Source of the DNA: Flavobacteriaceae bacterium
GTDB taxonomy: Bacteria > Bacteroidota > Bacteroidia > Flavobacteriales > Flavobacteriaceae
Assembly (NCBI GenBank): GCA_947446635.1
Contig: CANFHF010000020.1
Span: 1 to 33,511, forward strand
Length of the DNA: 33,511 nt
Direction of reading: 5' to 3'
Within the stretch, counting starts at the first letter, position 1. Each line of letters begins with the position of its first letter. This document shows, piece after piece, positions 16,795 through 25,433 of this stretch. The translations under genes were made by a program, and so were the position numbers. Below the pieces are notes generated by a model, which worked only from the letters and a program-made list of their open reading frames with translations, did no database searches and was not told the origin of the DNA.

Positions 16795-18096
16795 CGAAAC
16801 AAACTGTTTTAATTTGCCACTTTTGCTTCGTTCCAGTTTTTCTTTTCTAAAGAATACAAAAGTTAAGCCCTTTTCCAGATATAAACTAATTGCCCTTTCT
16901 ATTTTATAAATTTGAGTCAAATTCAATTCAGTTTCACTGACATATTCAACTTCAAAAGTATCGATTTTAGTTTGTTTAATGACAAATTCTTTTACGTTGC
17001 TATCGTCTTCTATGATACTTTTGGTCACATAATAAAAGGTCAATCCAGGCGATTTTTTCCCACTTGGCAAAATGACAACATCATTGGCTCGGCCTATTAA
17101 TTTTTTAAGAATAGGTTTCTTTAGGGTACTTTTTTGGTCCAAAATTCCAATGTCGCCAATATCGTATCGAATAAACGGGTGCGCTTTGTTGAACAAGGAA
17201 GTAATCACGATCCGGCCCGATTCACCATAAGGCAAAACGTTATCTTCATCATCTAAAATTTCAACAAAAAGCGTTTCAGAATTTACTTGCCATTCTTCCT
17301 CAGGATTTTCAAAGGCAATTAAATCCAATTCTGAGGCGCCGTATTCATTAATAACAGGAACTCCAAATTGTTTTTTCAATAGCATTTTATCTTCTTCAAA
17401 AAGCATTTCAGAAGTGACTACGCAGGCTTTTAATGTTGGACAAATATCTTTTAACACCATGTTTTTTTGCTGTAAAAATTTGGCAAACAAAACGATCGAA
17501 CTAGTATAGCCGTTGATATAAACGAATTTTTTTATTTCGAATTTTTTAAGAAATCCTTCTAGAATATTATCCGACAAATCAAAAATTGAAAACCTATAGC
17601 GGTGGCTTAAGAAATCCTTGAAGCGTTCTTTTGTATTGCCCATAAAATCCAAGGGGATTCCGTAAAAACGAGCTTGGCACGAACTATTGAAATTGATTCC
17701 ATGCCATCCAAAACGCGCCATATTTGACGCCCATGTCAAGGCATGACTGTATTTGTCTTTGGCAAAAATAAACGGATTGCCACAGGAACCAGAAGTCTTA
17801 TTGACATAAACATTTTTTAAAGTATATCCAACGGATAATCTTTCTTTCAAAGGTTTCTGAAAGTCTTTTTTGTGCATTATGGGTAAGTCTTTCCAGTTTT
17901 TAAATTCAGTTTTGCCAACAAATTTTTGATAATACGAATTGTTTTTTAAGTGAAATTCAACAATTTCTTGTTTTTTGTTTTTAACAAAATTTTCGAATTC
18001 TTGTTCAGGAATAGACTGAATTTTTCGCAATTCAGACTTTGCCTTCTTTATGGGGAAACCATTCAACTGGAGTGATAAATCAAAAAGTGGAATCAT
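16786..18096 (-). CDS. CapK/PaaK-like adenylate-forming protein
   Basis: The 436-residue product belongs to the phenylacetate-CoA ligase-like (CapK) branch of adenylating enzymes, often found in polysaccharide loci. It has the phosphate-binding motif TSGSCGNP (101-108), VINEYGASELDLIAF in the core, HPFIRYDIGDIG as the adenylate motif and a C-terminal domain with RSKSGKLKQFV, whose lysine matches the catalytic position of the superfamily. Such proteins may activate an acyl group for attachment to a sugar, but the true substrate is unknown. It is cytoplasmic by lack of membrane segments. It lies on the minus strand at the edge of the locus, with no obvious acyltransferase partner nearby. Its start at 18096 is the only good ATG in frame. 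Confidence 0.82.
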   Translation of the reverse strand: MIPLFDLSLQLNGFPIKKAKSELRKIQSIPEQEFENFVKNKKQEIVEFHLKNNSYYQKFVGKTEFKNWKDLPIMHKKDFQKPLKERLSVGYTLKNVYVNKTSGSCGNPFIFAKDKYSHALTWASNMARFGWHGINFNSSCQARFYGIPLDFMGNTKERFKDFLSHRYRFSIFDLSDNILEGFLKKFEIKKFVYINGYTSSIVLFAKFLQQKNMVLKDICPTLKACVVTSEMLFEEDKMLLKKQFGVPVINEYGASELDLIAFENPEEEWQVNSETLFVEILDDEDNVLPYGESGRIVITSLFNKAHPFIRYDIGDIGILDQKSTLKKPILKKLIGRANDVVILPSGKKSPGLTFYYVTKSIIEDDSNVKEFVIKQTKIDTFEVEYVSETELNLTQIYKIERAISLYLEKGLTFVFFRKEKLERSKSGKLKQFVSLI

Positions 18097-18202
18097 CTCA
18101 TGAATATATTTTACAAAAAAAAATTTACTATAGATTAATAATCATTAAACAAATACTTTTTAAAAACTAATTATTTTTAACATTGTTTTACATTAAAAGT
18201 AA

Positions 18203-18226
18203 CCAAAAAAAAGTCCAAAAAAAAGT
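18203..18226. repeat. 12-base tandem duplication
   Basis: Two exact head-to-tail copies of CCAAAAAAAAGT (18203-18214 and 18215-18226). Poly-A runs of this kind arise easily by slippage; no function is suggested by the sequence. Confidence 0.7.
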
Positions 18227-18325
18227 CTTACCTATTAAAATGGCGATTTGGTTTTGAAAAATATATAAAAACCAATTGACAAGGATGTTTTTTGCTAGTT
18301 TACCAAGTATAATTCACTTCGATAA

Positions 18326-18454
18326 ATGTGTAGAGTATTTCTTGTATTGTCTAGTAAACCAGAAAGTTTTCAGTTAAGAGGTTCTTTAAATAGGGTTATG
18401 TTTTGTGGGACACCTGAATTAAAGATATTTCTAGCGGCGTTGGAAGAAAAGTAA
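18326..18454 (+). CDS. Possible 42-residue reading frame, function unknown
   Basis: ATG 18326 to TAA 18452-18454 encodes 42 residues beginning MCRVFLVLSSKPE and ending FLAALEEK. There is no TAnnTTTG promoter at a suitable distance and no ribosome binding site. The amino-acid make-up is balanced rather than poly-Lys/Asn, which is slightly unusual for random frames in so AT-rich a gap, so it may be the remnant of a lost gene. I recognise no family. Confidence 0.15.
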   Translation: MCRVFLVLSSKPESFQLRGSLNRVMFCGTPELKIFLAALEEK

Positions 18455-18520
18455 AAGACGGAAAAAATAAAAAAAGCTGGATTTGCAGAATAGTTGAATT
18501 TAAGTATATCGTTTTTAATT

Positions 18521-19570
18521 TTATTCTTCCGAAATAGCATCCCAACCACGAGCTTTCAATGGAATTCGAGTATTGGCACGAGTTACCAAATGGATTCCTT
18601 CGCTTTCTTGGGTCATGTGACCAATAATCGTGAAATTTGGATTCCCTTTTATTTTGTCAAAATCGTCCATTGCAATGGTAAAAAGCAATTCGTAATCTTC
18701 TCCACCATTTATCGCTACTGTTGTGGCGTCCAAATTAAATTCTTCGCAAACATTCATAAACTGAGGGTCAAGGGGTAATTTGTCTTCATACAGATTGCAG
18801 CCCACTTTTGATTGTTTGCATAAATGCATGATTTCAGAAGACAATCCATCCGAAATATCGATCATCGATGTTGGTTTTATTTCCAAAGCGTGCAATAAAG
18901 TGCGCACGTCTTTCCGAGCTTCTGGTTTTAATTGGCGTTCAATAATATAGGTGTACGCATCTAAGTCAGGTTGTGAATTTGGGTTCACTTGAAAAACTTG
19001 CTTTTCTCTTTCTAACACTTGTAGCCCCATATAAGCAGCGCCAATATCACCAGTTACCACTAACAAATCACTTTGATTGGCTCCGCCTCTATATGCAATT
19101 TCATTTTCATCGGCTTCACCAATAGCGGTAATGCTAATGATTAATCCTTTTTGTGACGAAGTGGTGTCGCCACCTATTACATCTACTTTGTATTCATTGG
19201 CGGCAAGTGTTATGCCGTCAAATAATTCCTCTAATGCTTCTAGTGGAAATCGATTAGAAACGGCAACCGAAACCGTAATGTGAGTTGCTTTTGCATTCAT
19301 CGCACAAATATCCGAAACATTGACCACGACCGCTTTATAACCCAAATGTCTTAAAGGCATATAGGCCAAATCAAAATGCACCCCTTCAATTAATAGGTCA
19401 GTGGAAACCACTATTTTCTTGTCTTTTAAATCAAGAACCGCAGCATCATCACCAATTCCTTTCAAAGTGGAAGGCTGATTAATTTCAAAGTTTTTTGTCA
19501 AGTGGTCTATCAATCCAAATTCGCCTAATTGTGCAATACTAGTTCGTTGTGGGGATTTATCTTCGATCAT
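18521..19570 (-). CDS. thiL: Thiamine-monophosphate kinase
   Basis: ThiL phosphorylates thiamine monophosphate to the active cofactor thiamine diphosphate, with ATP, in the cytoplasm. The 349-residue product has LGEFGLIDHL (15-24), the Mg-ATP aspartates in GIGDDAAVLD (38-47), STDLLIEGVHFDLAYMPLRHLGYKA, the VIGGDTTSS segment and the late DISDGLSSEI and INGGEDYELLF motifs, the standard PurM/ThiL order. Length is normal. It is transcribed from its own promoter (TACATTTG at 19591-19598), divergently from pfkB. No thiamine synthesis genes accompany it. Confidence 0.95.
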   Translation of the reverse strand: MIEDKSPQRTSIAQLGEFGLIDHLTKNFEINQPSTLKGIGDDAAVLDLKDKKIVVSTDLLIEGVHFDLAYMPLRHLGYKAVVVNVSDICAMNAKATHITVSVAVSNRFPLEALEELFDGITLAANEYKVDVIGGDTTSSQKGLIISITAIGEADENEIAYRGGANQSDLLVVTGDIGAAYMGLQVLEREKQVFQVNPNSQPDLDAYTYIIERQLKPEARKDVRTLLHALEIKPTSMIDISDGLSSEIMHLCKQSKVGCNLYEDKLPLDPQFMNVCEEFNLDATTVAINGGEDYELLFTIAMDDFDKIKGNPNFTIIGHMTQESEGIHLVTRANTRIPLKARGWDAISEE

Positions 19571-19590
19571 TTTATTTTTATTGAGATTTG

Positions 19591-19598
19591 CAAATGTA
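19591..19598 (-). promoter_or_regulatory. Putative -7 promoter element of thiL
   Basis: Minus strand reads TACATTTG, an exact TAnnTTTG, 21 bases ahead of the thiL ATG. The leader would be about 15 bases. Confidence 0.55.
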
Positions 19599-19700
19599 CG
19601 AATAAGAGAAGGGTTTTTGTGAAATATAAAAACAGATTTGATCCGTTCTTTTATTTATCCTTAAATTTATACCATCTATAAAATAGTCTAATTTTAGAAC

Positions 19701-20633
19701 ATGAAAACATTTGATATCGTCACCTTAACCATAAACCCCTCTTTAGATAAAAGCACCCAATTTACAGGTTTGATTGCGGAACAAAAAATCCGCTGTAAAC
19801 CACCACGCTATGATGCAGGAGGTGGAGGAATCAATGTTTCTAAAGCAATTTCAAGTTTGGGAGGGGATTCCCTATGTGTTTTTTCTTCTGGGGGCTCACC
19901 GGGAATTAAGTTAGAAGAATTGGTACAAAAAGAAGGGATCGAAATAAAAACAATTTCCACACAAAACTGGACAAGAGAAAATCTAGTAGCTTTGGATACA
20001 AATACCAATTCGCAGTATCGATTTTGCTTTCCTGGAGCTTCAATTTCTGACTTAGAAAAAGAAACTATTATCCAAACGGTTCAACAATTAAAACCAAAAT
20101 ATTTAGTAGCAAGTGGAAGTTTAAACGAAGGTTTAGCCACCGATTTCTATCAAAAAATAGCAGATTTAGCCAAAGCATCCGGCACAAAACTAATCGTAGA
20201 TACCTCTGGCGAAGCGTTGAAAAAAGTTTTAGAAAAAGGGGTATATTTAGTGAAACCAAATATTGGGGAATTAGCCAAATTGATAGGAGTTGAAAGATTA
20301 GAAACAAACGAAGTCGAAGTTGCGGCACGAAAATTAATCGAAAAAGGAAGTGCCGAAATTGTGGTTGTTTCGTTAGGTGCTCAGGGAGCAGTTTTGGTAA
20401 CGGCAACTCAAACTGAATTTGTTCCTGCACCAAATATTGTTAAGAAAAGCACTGTTGGAGCCGGAGATAGTATGGTCGGGGCCATGGTTTGGGCTTTGTC
20501 ACTAAACAAAAGTTTAAAAGAAGTGGTGCAATGGGGTGTTGCCTGTGGATCGGCCGCCACCATGAATGAAGGCACGCAATTATTTAAATTGGAAGATGCA
20601 AAACGATTATTTGAAGGGTTGCAGAAAAAATAA
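19701..20633 (+). CDS. pfkB: PfkB-type 6-phosphofructokinase / 1-phosphofructokinase family
   Basis: A ribokinase-superfamily sugar-phosphate kinase. The 310-residue product tracks the E. coli PfkB pattern closely: TLTINPSLDKST (8-19), the GGGGIN motif (40-45), WTRENL (90-95), QYRFCFPGA (105-113), VDTSGEAL (166-173), LVKPN (183-187), VVVSLGAQGA (221-230) and STVGAGDSMVGAM (250-262) with catalytic D256. The likely reaction is fructose 6-phosphate plus ATP to fructose 1,6-bisphosphate; tagatose 6-phosphate or fructose 1-phosphate are alternatives in this family. No sugar-uptake genes surround it. It converges with lepA across a hairpin. A weak TTTG/TAAATTTA pair about 40-60 bases upstream might be its promoter. 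Confidence 0.88.
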   Translation: MKTFDIVTLTINPSLDKSTQFTGLIAEQKIRCKPPRYDAGGGGINVSKAISSLGGDSLCVFSSGGSPGIKLEELVQKEGIEIKTISTQNWTRENLVALDTNTNSQYRFCFPGASISDLEKETIIQTVQQLKPKYLVASGSLNEGLATDFYQKIADLAKASGTKLIVDTSGEALKKVLEKGVYLVKPNIGELAKLIGVERLETNEVEVAARKLIEKGSAEIVVVSLGAQGAVLVTATQTEFVPAPNIVKKSTVGAGDSMVGAMVWALSLNKSLKEVVQWGVACGSAATMNEGTQLFKLEDAKRLFEGLQKK

Positions 20634-20643
20634 CAACAAAAAC

Positions 20644-20665
20644 CCCGATAACTTTCATTATCGGG
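20644..20665. terminator. Hairpin between pfkB and lepA
   Basis: CCCGATAA (20644-20651) pairs perfectly with TTATCGGG (20658-20665) around a six-base loop. Read on the minus strand it is followed by GGTTTTTGTTGTT, a proper T-run, so it is a good intrinsic terminator for lepA; on the plus strand the T-run is weak, though it may still stop pfkB. Confidence 0.8.
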
Positions 20666-20694
20666 CTTGTCTATCATCTTATTAACGCTAAAAA

Positions 20695-22491
20695 TTAATC
20701 ATTCAATTTCAATACCGCCATAAATGCTTCTTGAGGAATTTCTACATTTCCAACCAAACGCATTCTTTTTTTACCTTTTTTCTGTTTTTCCAATAACTTA
20801 CGTTTACGCGAAATATCACCACCATAACATTTGGCAGTTACATCTTTACGTAGGGCTTTTATCGTTTCACGAGAAATCACTTTCACCCCGATCGCAGCTT
20901 GAACTGGAATGTCAAATTGTTGACGCGGAATTAATTCTTTTAGTTTTTCACACATTTTTTTCCCTATTTGATATGCATTATCAGCGTGCATCAAGGAAGA
21001 CAAGGCATCAACAATAGTGGCATTTAACAAGATGTCTACCTTAACCAAATTAGAAGTTCGCATCCCAATTGGCGTATAATCAAAGGAAGCGTACCCTTTA
21101 GAAACGGTTTTCAAACGGTCATAAAAATCAAAAACAATTTCAGCCAATGGCATATCAAAAGTCAATTCTACTCGTTCCGTTGTAAGATAGGTTTGGTTGG
21201 TAATTAACCCTCTTTTTTCGATACACAAACTCATTACATTTCCCACATAATCTGACTTGGTAATAATCGTAGCTTTTATAAAAGGCTCTTCTACATGGTC
21301 TAAACGAGAAGGTTCGGGCAAGTCAGAAGGATTATTTACAATAAGTGGCGTTTCGGGATGTTTCTTGGTGTAAGCCAAATACGAAACGTTGGGAACCGTA
21401 GTAATCACGGTCATATTAAACTCTCTTTCCAAACGTTCTTGGATAATTTCCATATGCAGCATTCCTAAAAATCCGCAACGGAAACCAAATCCTAAGGCCG
21501 CTGAACTTTCTGGTAAAAACACCAAGGAAGCATCATTCAACTGCAACTTTTCCATGGAGTTTCTCAACTCTTCATAATCTTCGGTATCAACAGGATAAAT
21601 CCCGGCAAAAACCATAGGCTTCACGTCTTCAAAACCGCGAATTATATTGGTAGTTGGCGTTTTGGCATCTGTCAAAGTATCGCCAACTTTTACTTCTTTG
21701 GCTTCTTTAATTCCCGAAATCAAATACCCAACATCACCCGCCGAAATAACTTGTTTGGGAACTTGGTTCAGTTTCAAAGTGCCAATTTCGTCAGCGAAAT
21801 ATTCATTGCCTGTGGCCATGAATTTAATTTTTTGTCCTTTTTTGATTTGTCCATTTTTCACACGGAAAATAACTTCAATACCACGAAACGGATTGTAATG
21901 CGAATCAAAAATCAAGGCTTGTAATGGCTCGTCAACATTTCCTTTTGGCGGAGGAATTCTTTCGATAATGGCTGCCAAAATATTTTCGACCCCCAACCCC
22001 GTTTTTCCTGAAGCGTGAATAATTTCCTCCAATTTACAACCCAATAAATCAACAATATCGTCGCTTACTTCTTCAGGATTCGCACTAGGCAAATCGACTT
22101 TGTTTAAAATTGGTATAATTTCTAAGTCATTTTCAAGAGCCAGGTATAAATTTGAAATTGTTTGTGCCTGGATGCTTTGCGCAGCATCCACTATCAAAAG
22201 AGCTCCTTCACAAGCGGCAATTGAGCGTGAAACTTCATACGAAAAATCCACGTGTCCCGGAGTATCAATCAAATTCAGGATATAATCCTCGCCTTTGTAT
22301 TTGTATTCCATTTGAATGGCATGACTTTTTATGGTAATCCCGCGTTCGCGCTCTAGGTCCATATTGTCTAACAACTGTGCTTTTTCCTCACGTGCCGTTA
22401 CCGTTTGAGTTGCCCCCAATAATCGGTCAGCAAGGGTACTTTTTCCATGATCAATGTGTGCAATAATGCAAAAATTCCGTATATTTTTCAT
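20695..22491 (-). CDS. lepA: Elongation factor 4 (LepA), ribosome back-translocase
   Basis: LepA is a ribosome-bound GTPase related to EF-G. I start at ATG 22491, giving the family-standard 598 residues with [19 protein letters not shown] and the P-loop at 11-19; the frame stays open upstream but that extension has no similarity to the family. Other GTPase motifs are DTPGHVDF and NKVDLPSA. The LepA-specific C-terminal domain is present, with [18 protein letters not shown] near the end. It lies divergent from dusB, with a TATATTTG element 46 bases ahead, and it ends at a strong hairpin. Confidence 0.97.
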   Translation of the reverse strand: MKNIRNFCIIAHIDHGKSTLADRLLGATQTVTAREEKAQLLDNMDLERERGITIKSHAIQMEYKYKGEDYILNLIDTPGHVDFSYEVSRSIAACEGALLIVDAAQSIQAQTISNLYLALENDLEIIPILNKVDLPSANPEEVSDDIVDLLGCKLEEIIHASGKTGLGVENILAAIIERIPPPKGNVDEPLQALIFDSHYNPFRGIEVIFRVKNGQIKKGQKIKFMATGNEYFADEIGTLKLNQVPKQVISAGDVGYLISGIKEAKEVKVGDTLTDAKTPTTNIIRGFEDVKPMVFAGIYPVDTEDYEELRNSMEKLQLNDASLVFLPESSAALGFGFRCGFLGMLHMEIIQERLEREFNMTVITTVPNVSYLAYTKKHPETPLIVNNPSDLPEPSRLDHVEEPFIKATIITKSDYVGNVMSLCIEKRGLITNQTYLTTERVELTFDMPLAEIVFDFYDRLKTVSKGYASFDYTPIGMRTSNLVKVDILLNATIVDALSSLMHADNAYQIGKKMCEKLKELIPRQQFDIPVQAAIGVKVISRETIKALRKDVTAKCYGGDISRKRKLLEKQKKGKKRMRLVGNVEIPQEAFMAVLKLND

Positions 22492-22536
22492 TCTATGTTT
22501 ATCAATTTTTTGGAAAAGGCTTTCGCATTTAATCCG

Positions 22537-22544
22537 CAAATATA
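22537..22544 (-). promoter_or_regulatory. Putative -7 promoter element of lepA
   Basis: Minus strand reads TATATTTG, an exact TAnnTTTG, 46 bases ahead of the lepA ATG at 22491. Its position also argues against any longer LepA start. Confidence 0.5.
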
Positions 22545-22629
22545 AGCTAAAACATTGATAATTGAAGGCTAACATTGTATGATATAATCGAAAAAACCTG
22601 AAATGAAATCTGAAATCTGCATTCTTTCC

Positions 22630-22637
22630 TATCTTTG
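22630..22637 (+). promoter_or_regulatory. Putative -7 promoter element of dusB
   Basis: TATCTTTG matches TAnnTTTG exactly. It overlaps the TTG at 22635, so that codon cannot be the translation start if this promoter is used; transcription would begin near 22642, about ten bases before the TTG at 22653. Confidence 0.55.
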
Positions 22638-22652
22638 CAAAAAAAATCCCCT

Positions 22653-23645
22653 TTGATAAAAATCGGCAACATCCTCTTACCCGAATTTCCACTACTTCTC
22701 GCGCCAATGGAAGACGTGAGCGATCCTCCATTTCGTAGATTGTGCAAGACCCATGGTGCCGACATGATGTATTCGGAATTTATTTCTTCCGAGGGATTAA
22801 TTCGTGACGCCATCAAAAGCCGTATGAAGTTAGATATTTTCGATTACGAAAGACCCGTAGGGATTCAAATTTTTGGTGGAGACGAAGAAGCGATGGCGAT
22901 GTCGTCAAAAATTGTAACTACAGTAAACCCGGATTTAATTGATATTAATTTTGGATGCCCCGTTAAAAAAGTTGTTTGCAAAGGTGCTGGCGCTGGAGTT
23001 TTGAAAGATGTTGATTTAATGATTCGTTTAACCAAGGCTGTAATTGACAGCACGAATCTTCCTGTAACTGTTAAAACACGGTTAGGTTGGGACGATAATT
23101 CTATTAACATTGATGAGGTTGCCGAAAGGTTACAGGACATTGGGGTGGAAGCTTTGACGATTCATGCCAGAACTCGTGCCCAAATGTATAAAGGACAGGC
23201 CGACTGGTCACATATTGCCCGTGTAAAAAACAATCCAAGAATCACAATGCCTATTTTTGGAAATGGCGATATTGATTCTCCTGAAAAAGCATTGCGATAT
23301 AAAAATGAATATGGGATTGACGGAATCATGATAGGTCGTGCCGCCATTGGTTACCCATGGATTTTCAAGGAAATAAAACATTTTTTCAAAACGGGGGAAC
23401 ATTTAGCAAAACCCAGCGTTGTCAATCGTGTAGAGGCCGTCCGGAATCATCTTATTTGGGCAATGGAATGGAAAGGAGAAAGACTCGGAATTGTAGAAAC
23501 TCGCCCTCATTATGGTAATTATTTCAAAGGAATTCATTCGTTTAAAGAATACCGACAAAAGCTAGTTACACTGAGTTCCCCCGAAGAATTATTTACTGTT
23601 TTAAATGAAATTGAGCAGGCTTACACTGATTATCAGTTTGCGTAA
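22653..23645 (+). CDS. dusB: tRNA-dihydrouridine synthase (DusB type)
   Basis: Reduces specific uridines in tRNA to dihydrouridine with FMN and NADPH. I start at TTG 22653: the sequence then opens [27 protein letters not shown] in the usual place and the product has 330 residues. An upstream in-frame TTG at 22635 lies inside a promoter element. Signatures are [11 protein letters not shown] (14-24), [18 protein letters not shown] with catalytic C109, the VKTRLGWDD strand, IHARTR and the phosphate-binding IFGNGDI and [15 protein letters not shown]-terminal tRNA-binding helical domain follows; its usual RRHY-like element reads RPHY here. It converges with glyS over a strong hairpin. Confidence 0.92.
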   Translation: MIKIGNILLPEFPLLLAPMEDVSDPPFRRLCKTHGADMMYSEFISSEGLIRDAIKSRMKLDIFDYERPVGIQIFGGDEEAMAMSSKIVTTVNPDLIDINFGCPVKKVVCKGAGAGVLKDVDLMIRLTKAVIDSTNLPVTVKTRLGWDDNSINIDEVAERLQDIGVEALTIHARTRAQMYKGQADWSHIARVKNNPRITMPIFGNGDIDSPEKALRYKNEYGIDGIMIGRAAIGYPWIFKEIKHFFKTGEHLAKPSVVNRVEAVRNHLIWAMEWKGERLGIVETRPHYGNYFKGIHSFKEYRQKLVTLSSPEELFTVLNEIEQAYTDYQFA

Positions 23646-23740
23646 AACGATACATTAGATTTTTTTTGTAGCCACGAATCCAGAAAAATGCGAGATCATA
23701 TTAAAGAATATTCTAAAGAGTTTATAGCAACTATTTAAAT

Positions 23741-23774
23741 AAAAAAGGCTTCTCATTGAGAAGCCTTTACTTTT
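23741..23774. terminator. Bidirectional terminator between dusB and glyS
   Basis: AAAGGCTTCTC (23744-23754) pairs perfectly with GAGAAGCCTTT (23758-23768) around a three-base loop, flanked by A-runs upstream and ACTTTT downstream, so it is a good stop signal in both directions for these convergent genes. Confidence 0.88.
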
Positions 23775-23794
23775 ATAACTGAATATACTTTTAG

Positions 23795-25336
23795 TTACAT
23801 TTTCATTAACCAATTCTTCATCGAAACTTCATTTTCGATAATCGATTTTAAATCAGCGATATTAACACGGTCTTGTTTCATCGTATCTCTATGACGAATC
23901 GTAACCGTTTGATCTTCGATAGTTTGGTGATCAACCGTGATACAAAAAGGAGTTCCCAATGCATCTTGTCTTCTATAGCGTCTTCCAACGGCGTCTTTTT
24001 CATCATAAGTCACATTGAAATTCCAACGCAAATCTTCAATAATTTTATGTGCAATATCTGGTAAACCGTCTTTTTTTACTAAAGGTAAAACGGCCGCTTT
24101 TGTTGGCGCCAGGACCGATGGCAATTGCAAAACCGTTCTTGTTGATCCATCATCCAACATTTCTTCTTTTAATGAAGTGGCAAAAACAGCCAAAAACATT
24201 CTATCCAATCCAACTGAAGTTTCCACTACATAAGGCGTATAATTGGCATTTGTTTCCGTATCGAAATATTGCATTTTTTTCCCAGAAAACTTTTCATGCG
24301 CTTTCAAATCAAAATCGGTACGAGAATGAATTCCTTCTAATTCTTTGAATCCAAACGGAAAATTAAACTCAATATCGGCTGCTGCATTGGCATAATGCGC
24401 TAATTTTTCGTGATCGTGAAAACGGTAATTTTCTCTTCCTAAACCTAGCGATAGATGCCAGTTTAATCGAGCTGATTTCCAGTGCTCGTACCATTGCATT
24501 TCCGTGCCTGGTTTTACAAAAAATTGCATTTCCATTTGTTCGAATTCACGCATACGGAAAATAAATTGTCTGGCTACAATTTCGTTTCTAAACGCTTTTC
24601 CGGTTTGCGCAATTCCAAAAGGAATTTTCATTCTACCTGATTTTTGAACATTCAAGAAATTTACAAAAATTCCTTGAGCCGTTTCTGGACGCAAATACAA
24701 GTCCATTGCAGTATCTGCCGAAGCTCCTAATTTTGTGCCAAACATCAAGTTAAATTGACGCACTTCGGTCCAGTTTCTAGAACCTGATTCGGGACAAGCA
24801 ATTTCTAATTCTTCGATTAATGCTTTTACATCTTCTAAGTCTTCGTTCCCTAATGAACGAGCCATTCTTTCCAGAATTTCTCTTTCTTTGGCTTTATATT
24901 CCACAACTCTGGCGTTTGTACTTACAAATTCCTGTTCGTTGAAGGCATCGCCAAAACGAGCGCGAGCTTTTTCGATTTCCTTGATTGCTTTTTGATTTAG
25001 CTTTTCGGCGTAATCTTCAATCAAAACATCAGCTCTGTATCTTTTTTTAGAGTCTTTATTATCTATCAACGGGTCGTTGAAAGCATCTACGTGACCCGAT
25101 GCTTTCCAGGTTGTTGGGTGCATTAATATTGCCGCGTCAAGTCCAACAATAGTATCGTTCATTTGAACCATCGCTTTCCACCAATATTCGCGGATGTTCT
25201 TTTTTAATTCGACTCCGTTTTGCGCATAATCATAGACCGCACTTAAACCATCGTATATTTCGCTTGACGGAAAAATAAATCCATATTCTTTTGCGTGCGA
25301 AACTACATTCTTAAATAAATCTTCTTGTTTTGCCAT
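23795..25336 (-). CDS. glyS: Glycine--tRNA ligase (single-chain, homodimeric type)
   Basis: Charges tRNA-Gly with glycine. The 513-residue product is the single-chain class II form, not the alpha/beta tetramer. It opens with FKNVVSHAKEYGFIFPSSEIY, has HPTTWKASGHVDAFNDPL, the motif 2 region GKAFRNEIVARQFIFRMREFEQMEMQFF and the motif 3 region ETSVGLDRMFLAVF, then an anticodon-binding C-terminal domain (about 400-513). Length is standard. The ATG at 25336 is eight bases past a TATTTTTG element, so the mRNA should be nearly leaderless. It ends at a strong terminator shared with dusB and is divergent from comF. Confidence 0.95.
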   Translation of the reverse strand: MAKQEDLFKNVVSHAKEYGFIFPSSEIYDGLSAVYDYAQNGVELKKNIREYWWKAMVQMNDTIVGLDAAILMHPTTWKASGHVDAFNDPLIDNKDSKKRYRADVLIEDYAEKLNQKAIKEIEKARARFGDAFNEQEFVSTNARVVEYKAKEREILERMARSLGNEDLEDVKALIEELEIACPESGSRNWTEVRQFNLMFGTKLGASADTAMDLYLRPETAQGIFVNFLNVQKSGRMKIPFGIAQTGKAFRNEIVARQFIFRMREFEQMEMQFFVKPGTEMQWYEHWKSARLNWHLSLGLGRENYRFHDHEKLAHYANAAADIEFNFPFGFKELEGIHSRTDFDLKAHEKFSGKKMQYFDTETNANYTPYVVETSVGLDRMFLAVFATSLKEEMLDDGSTRTVLQLPSVLAPTKAAVLPLVKKDGLPDIAHKIIEDLRWNFNVTYDEKDAVGRRYRRQDALGTPFCITVDHQTIEDQTVTIRHRDTMKQDRVNIADLKSIIENEVSMKNWLMKM

Positions 25337-25343
25337 AGTGGTG

Positions 25344-25351
25344 CAAAAATA
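25344..25351 (-). promoter_or_regulatory. Putative -7 promoter element of glyS
   Basis: Minus strand reads TATTTTTG, an exact TAnnTTTG, with only seven bases between its last base and the ATG at 25336. Transcription would start within a few bases of the start codon. Confidence 0.5.
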
Positions 25352-25433
25352 TAAAAAGTGAACTTAATAAAAAGGAAATTTTTGAAGTTTGAAGCATTGA
25401 TTTCCTTATTTTTATATGTAAAATCAACTTTTT

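Larger units (their letters stand above)
18097..18520. other. 424-base AT-rich gap between capK-like gene and thiL
   Basis: No recognisable gene fills this stretch. It contains a 12-base tandem duplication (18203-18226), poly-A runs and one short reading frame (18326-18454). It should carry the promoter of the CapK-like gene on the minus strand, but no exact TAnnTTTG is found there. No hairpin terminator is clear after thiL. It marks the border between the polysaccharide locus and housekeeping genes and could be decayed sequence. Confidence 0.4.

Noticed and set aside
18276..18313. TTGACA and TATAAT words resembling an E. coli sigma-70 promoter ahead of the 18326 frame
   Set aside because: The spacing is 26 bases rather than about 17, and Bacteroidetes use TTG/TAnnTTTG promoters, so the words are probably chance.
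18494..18778. 94-codon plus-strand frame opposite the end of thiL
   Set aside because: It is the antisense shadow of thiL, with no independent signal.
20068..20433. 121-codon minus-strand frame inside pfkB, rich in Leu and Phe
   Set aside because: Its composition is that expected from the complement of a coding region, and pfkB itself is unmistakable.
22492..22731. 80-codon N-terminal extension of LepA
   Set aside because: It covers the lepA promoter and the dusB start region and matches no part of the EF4 family; ATG 22491 gives the standard protein.
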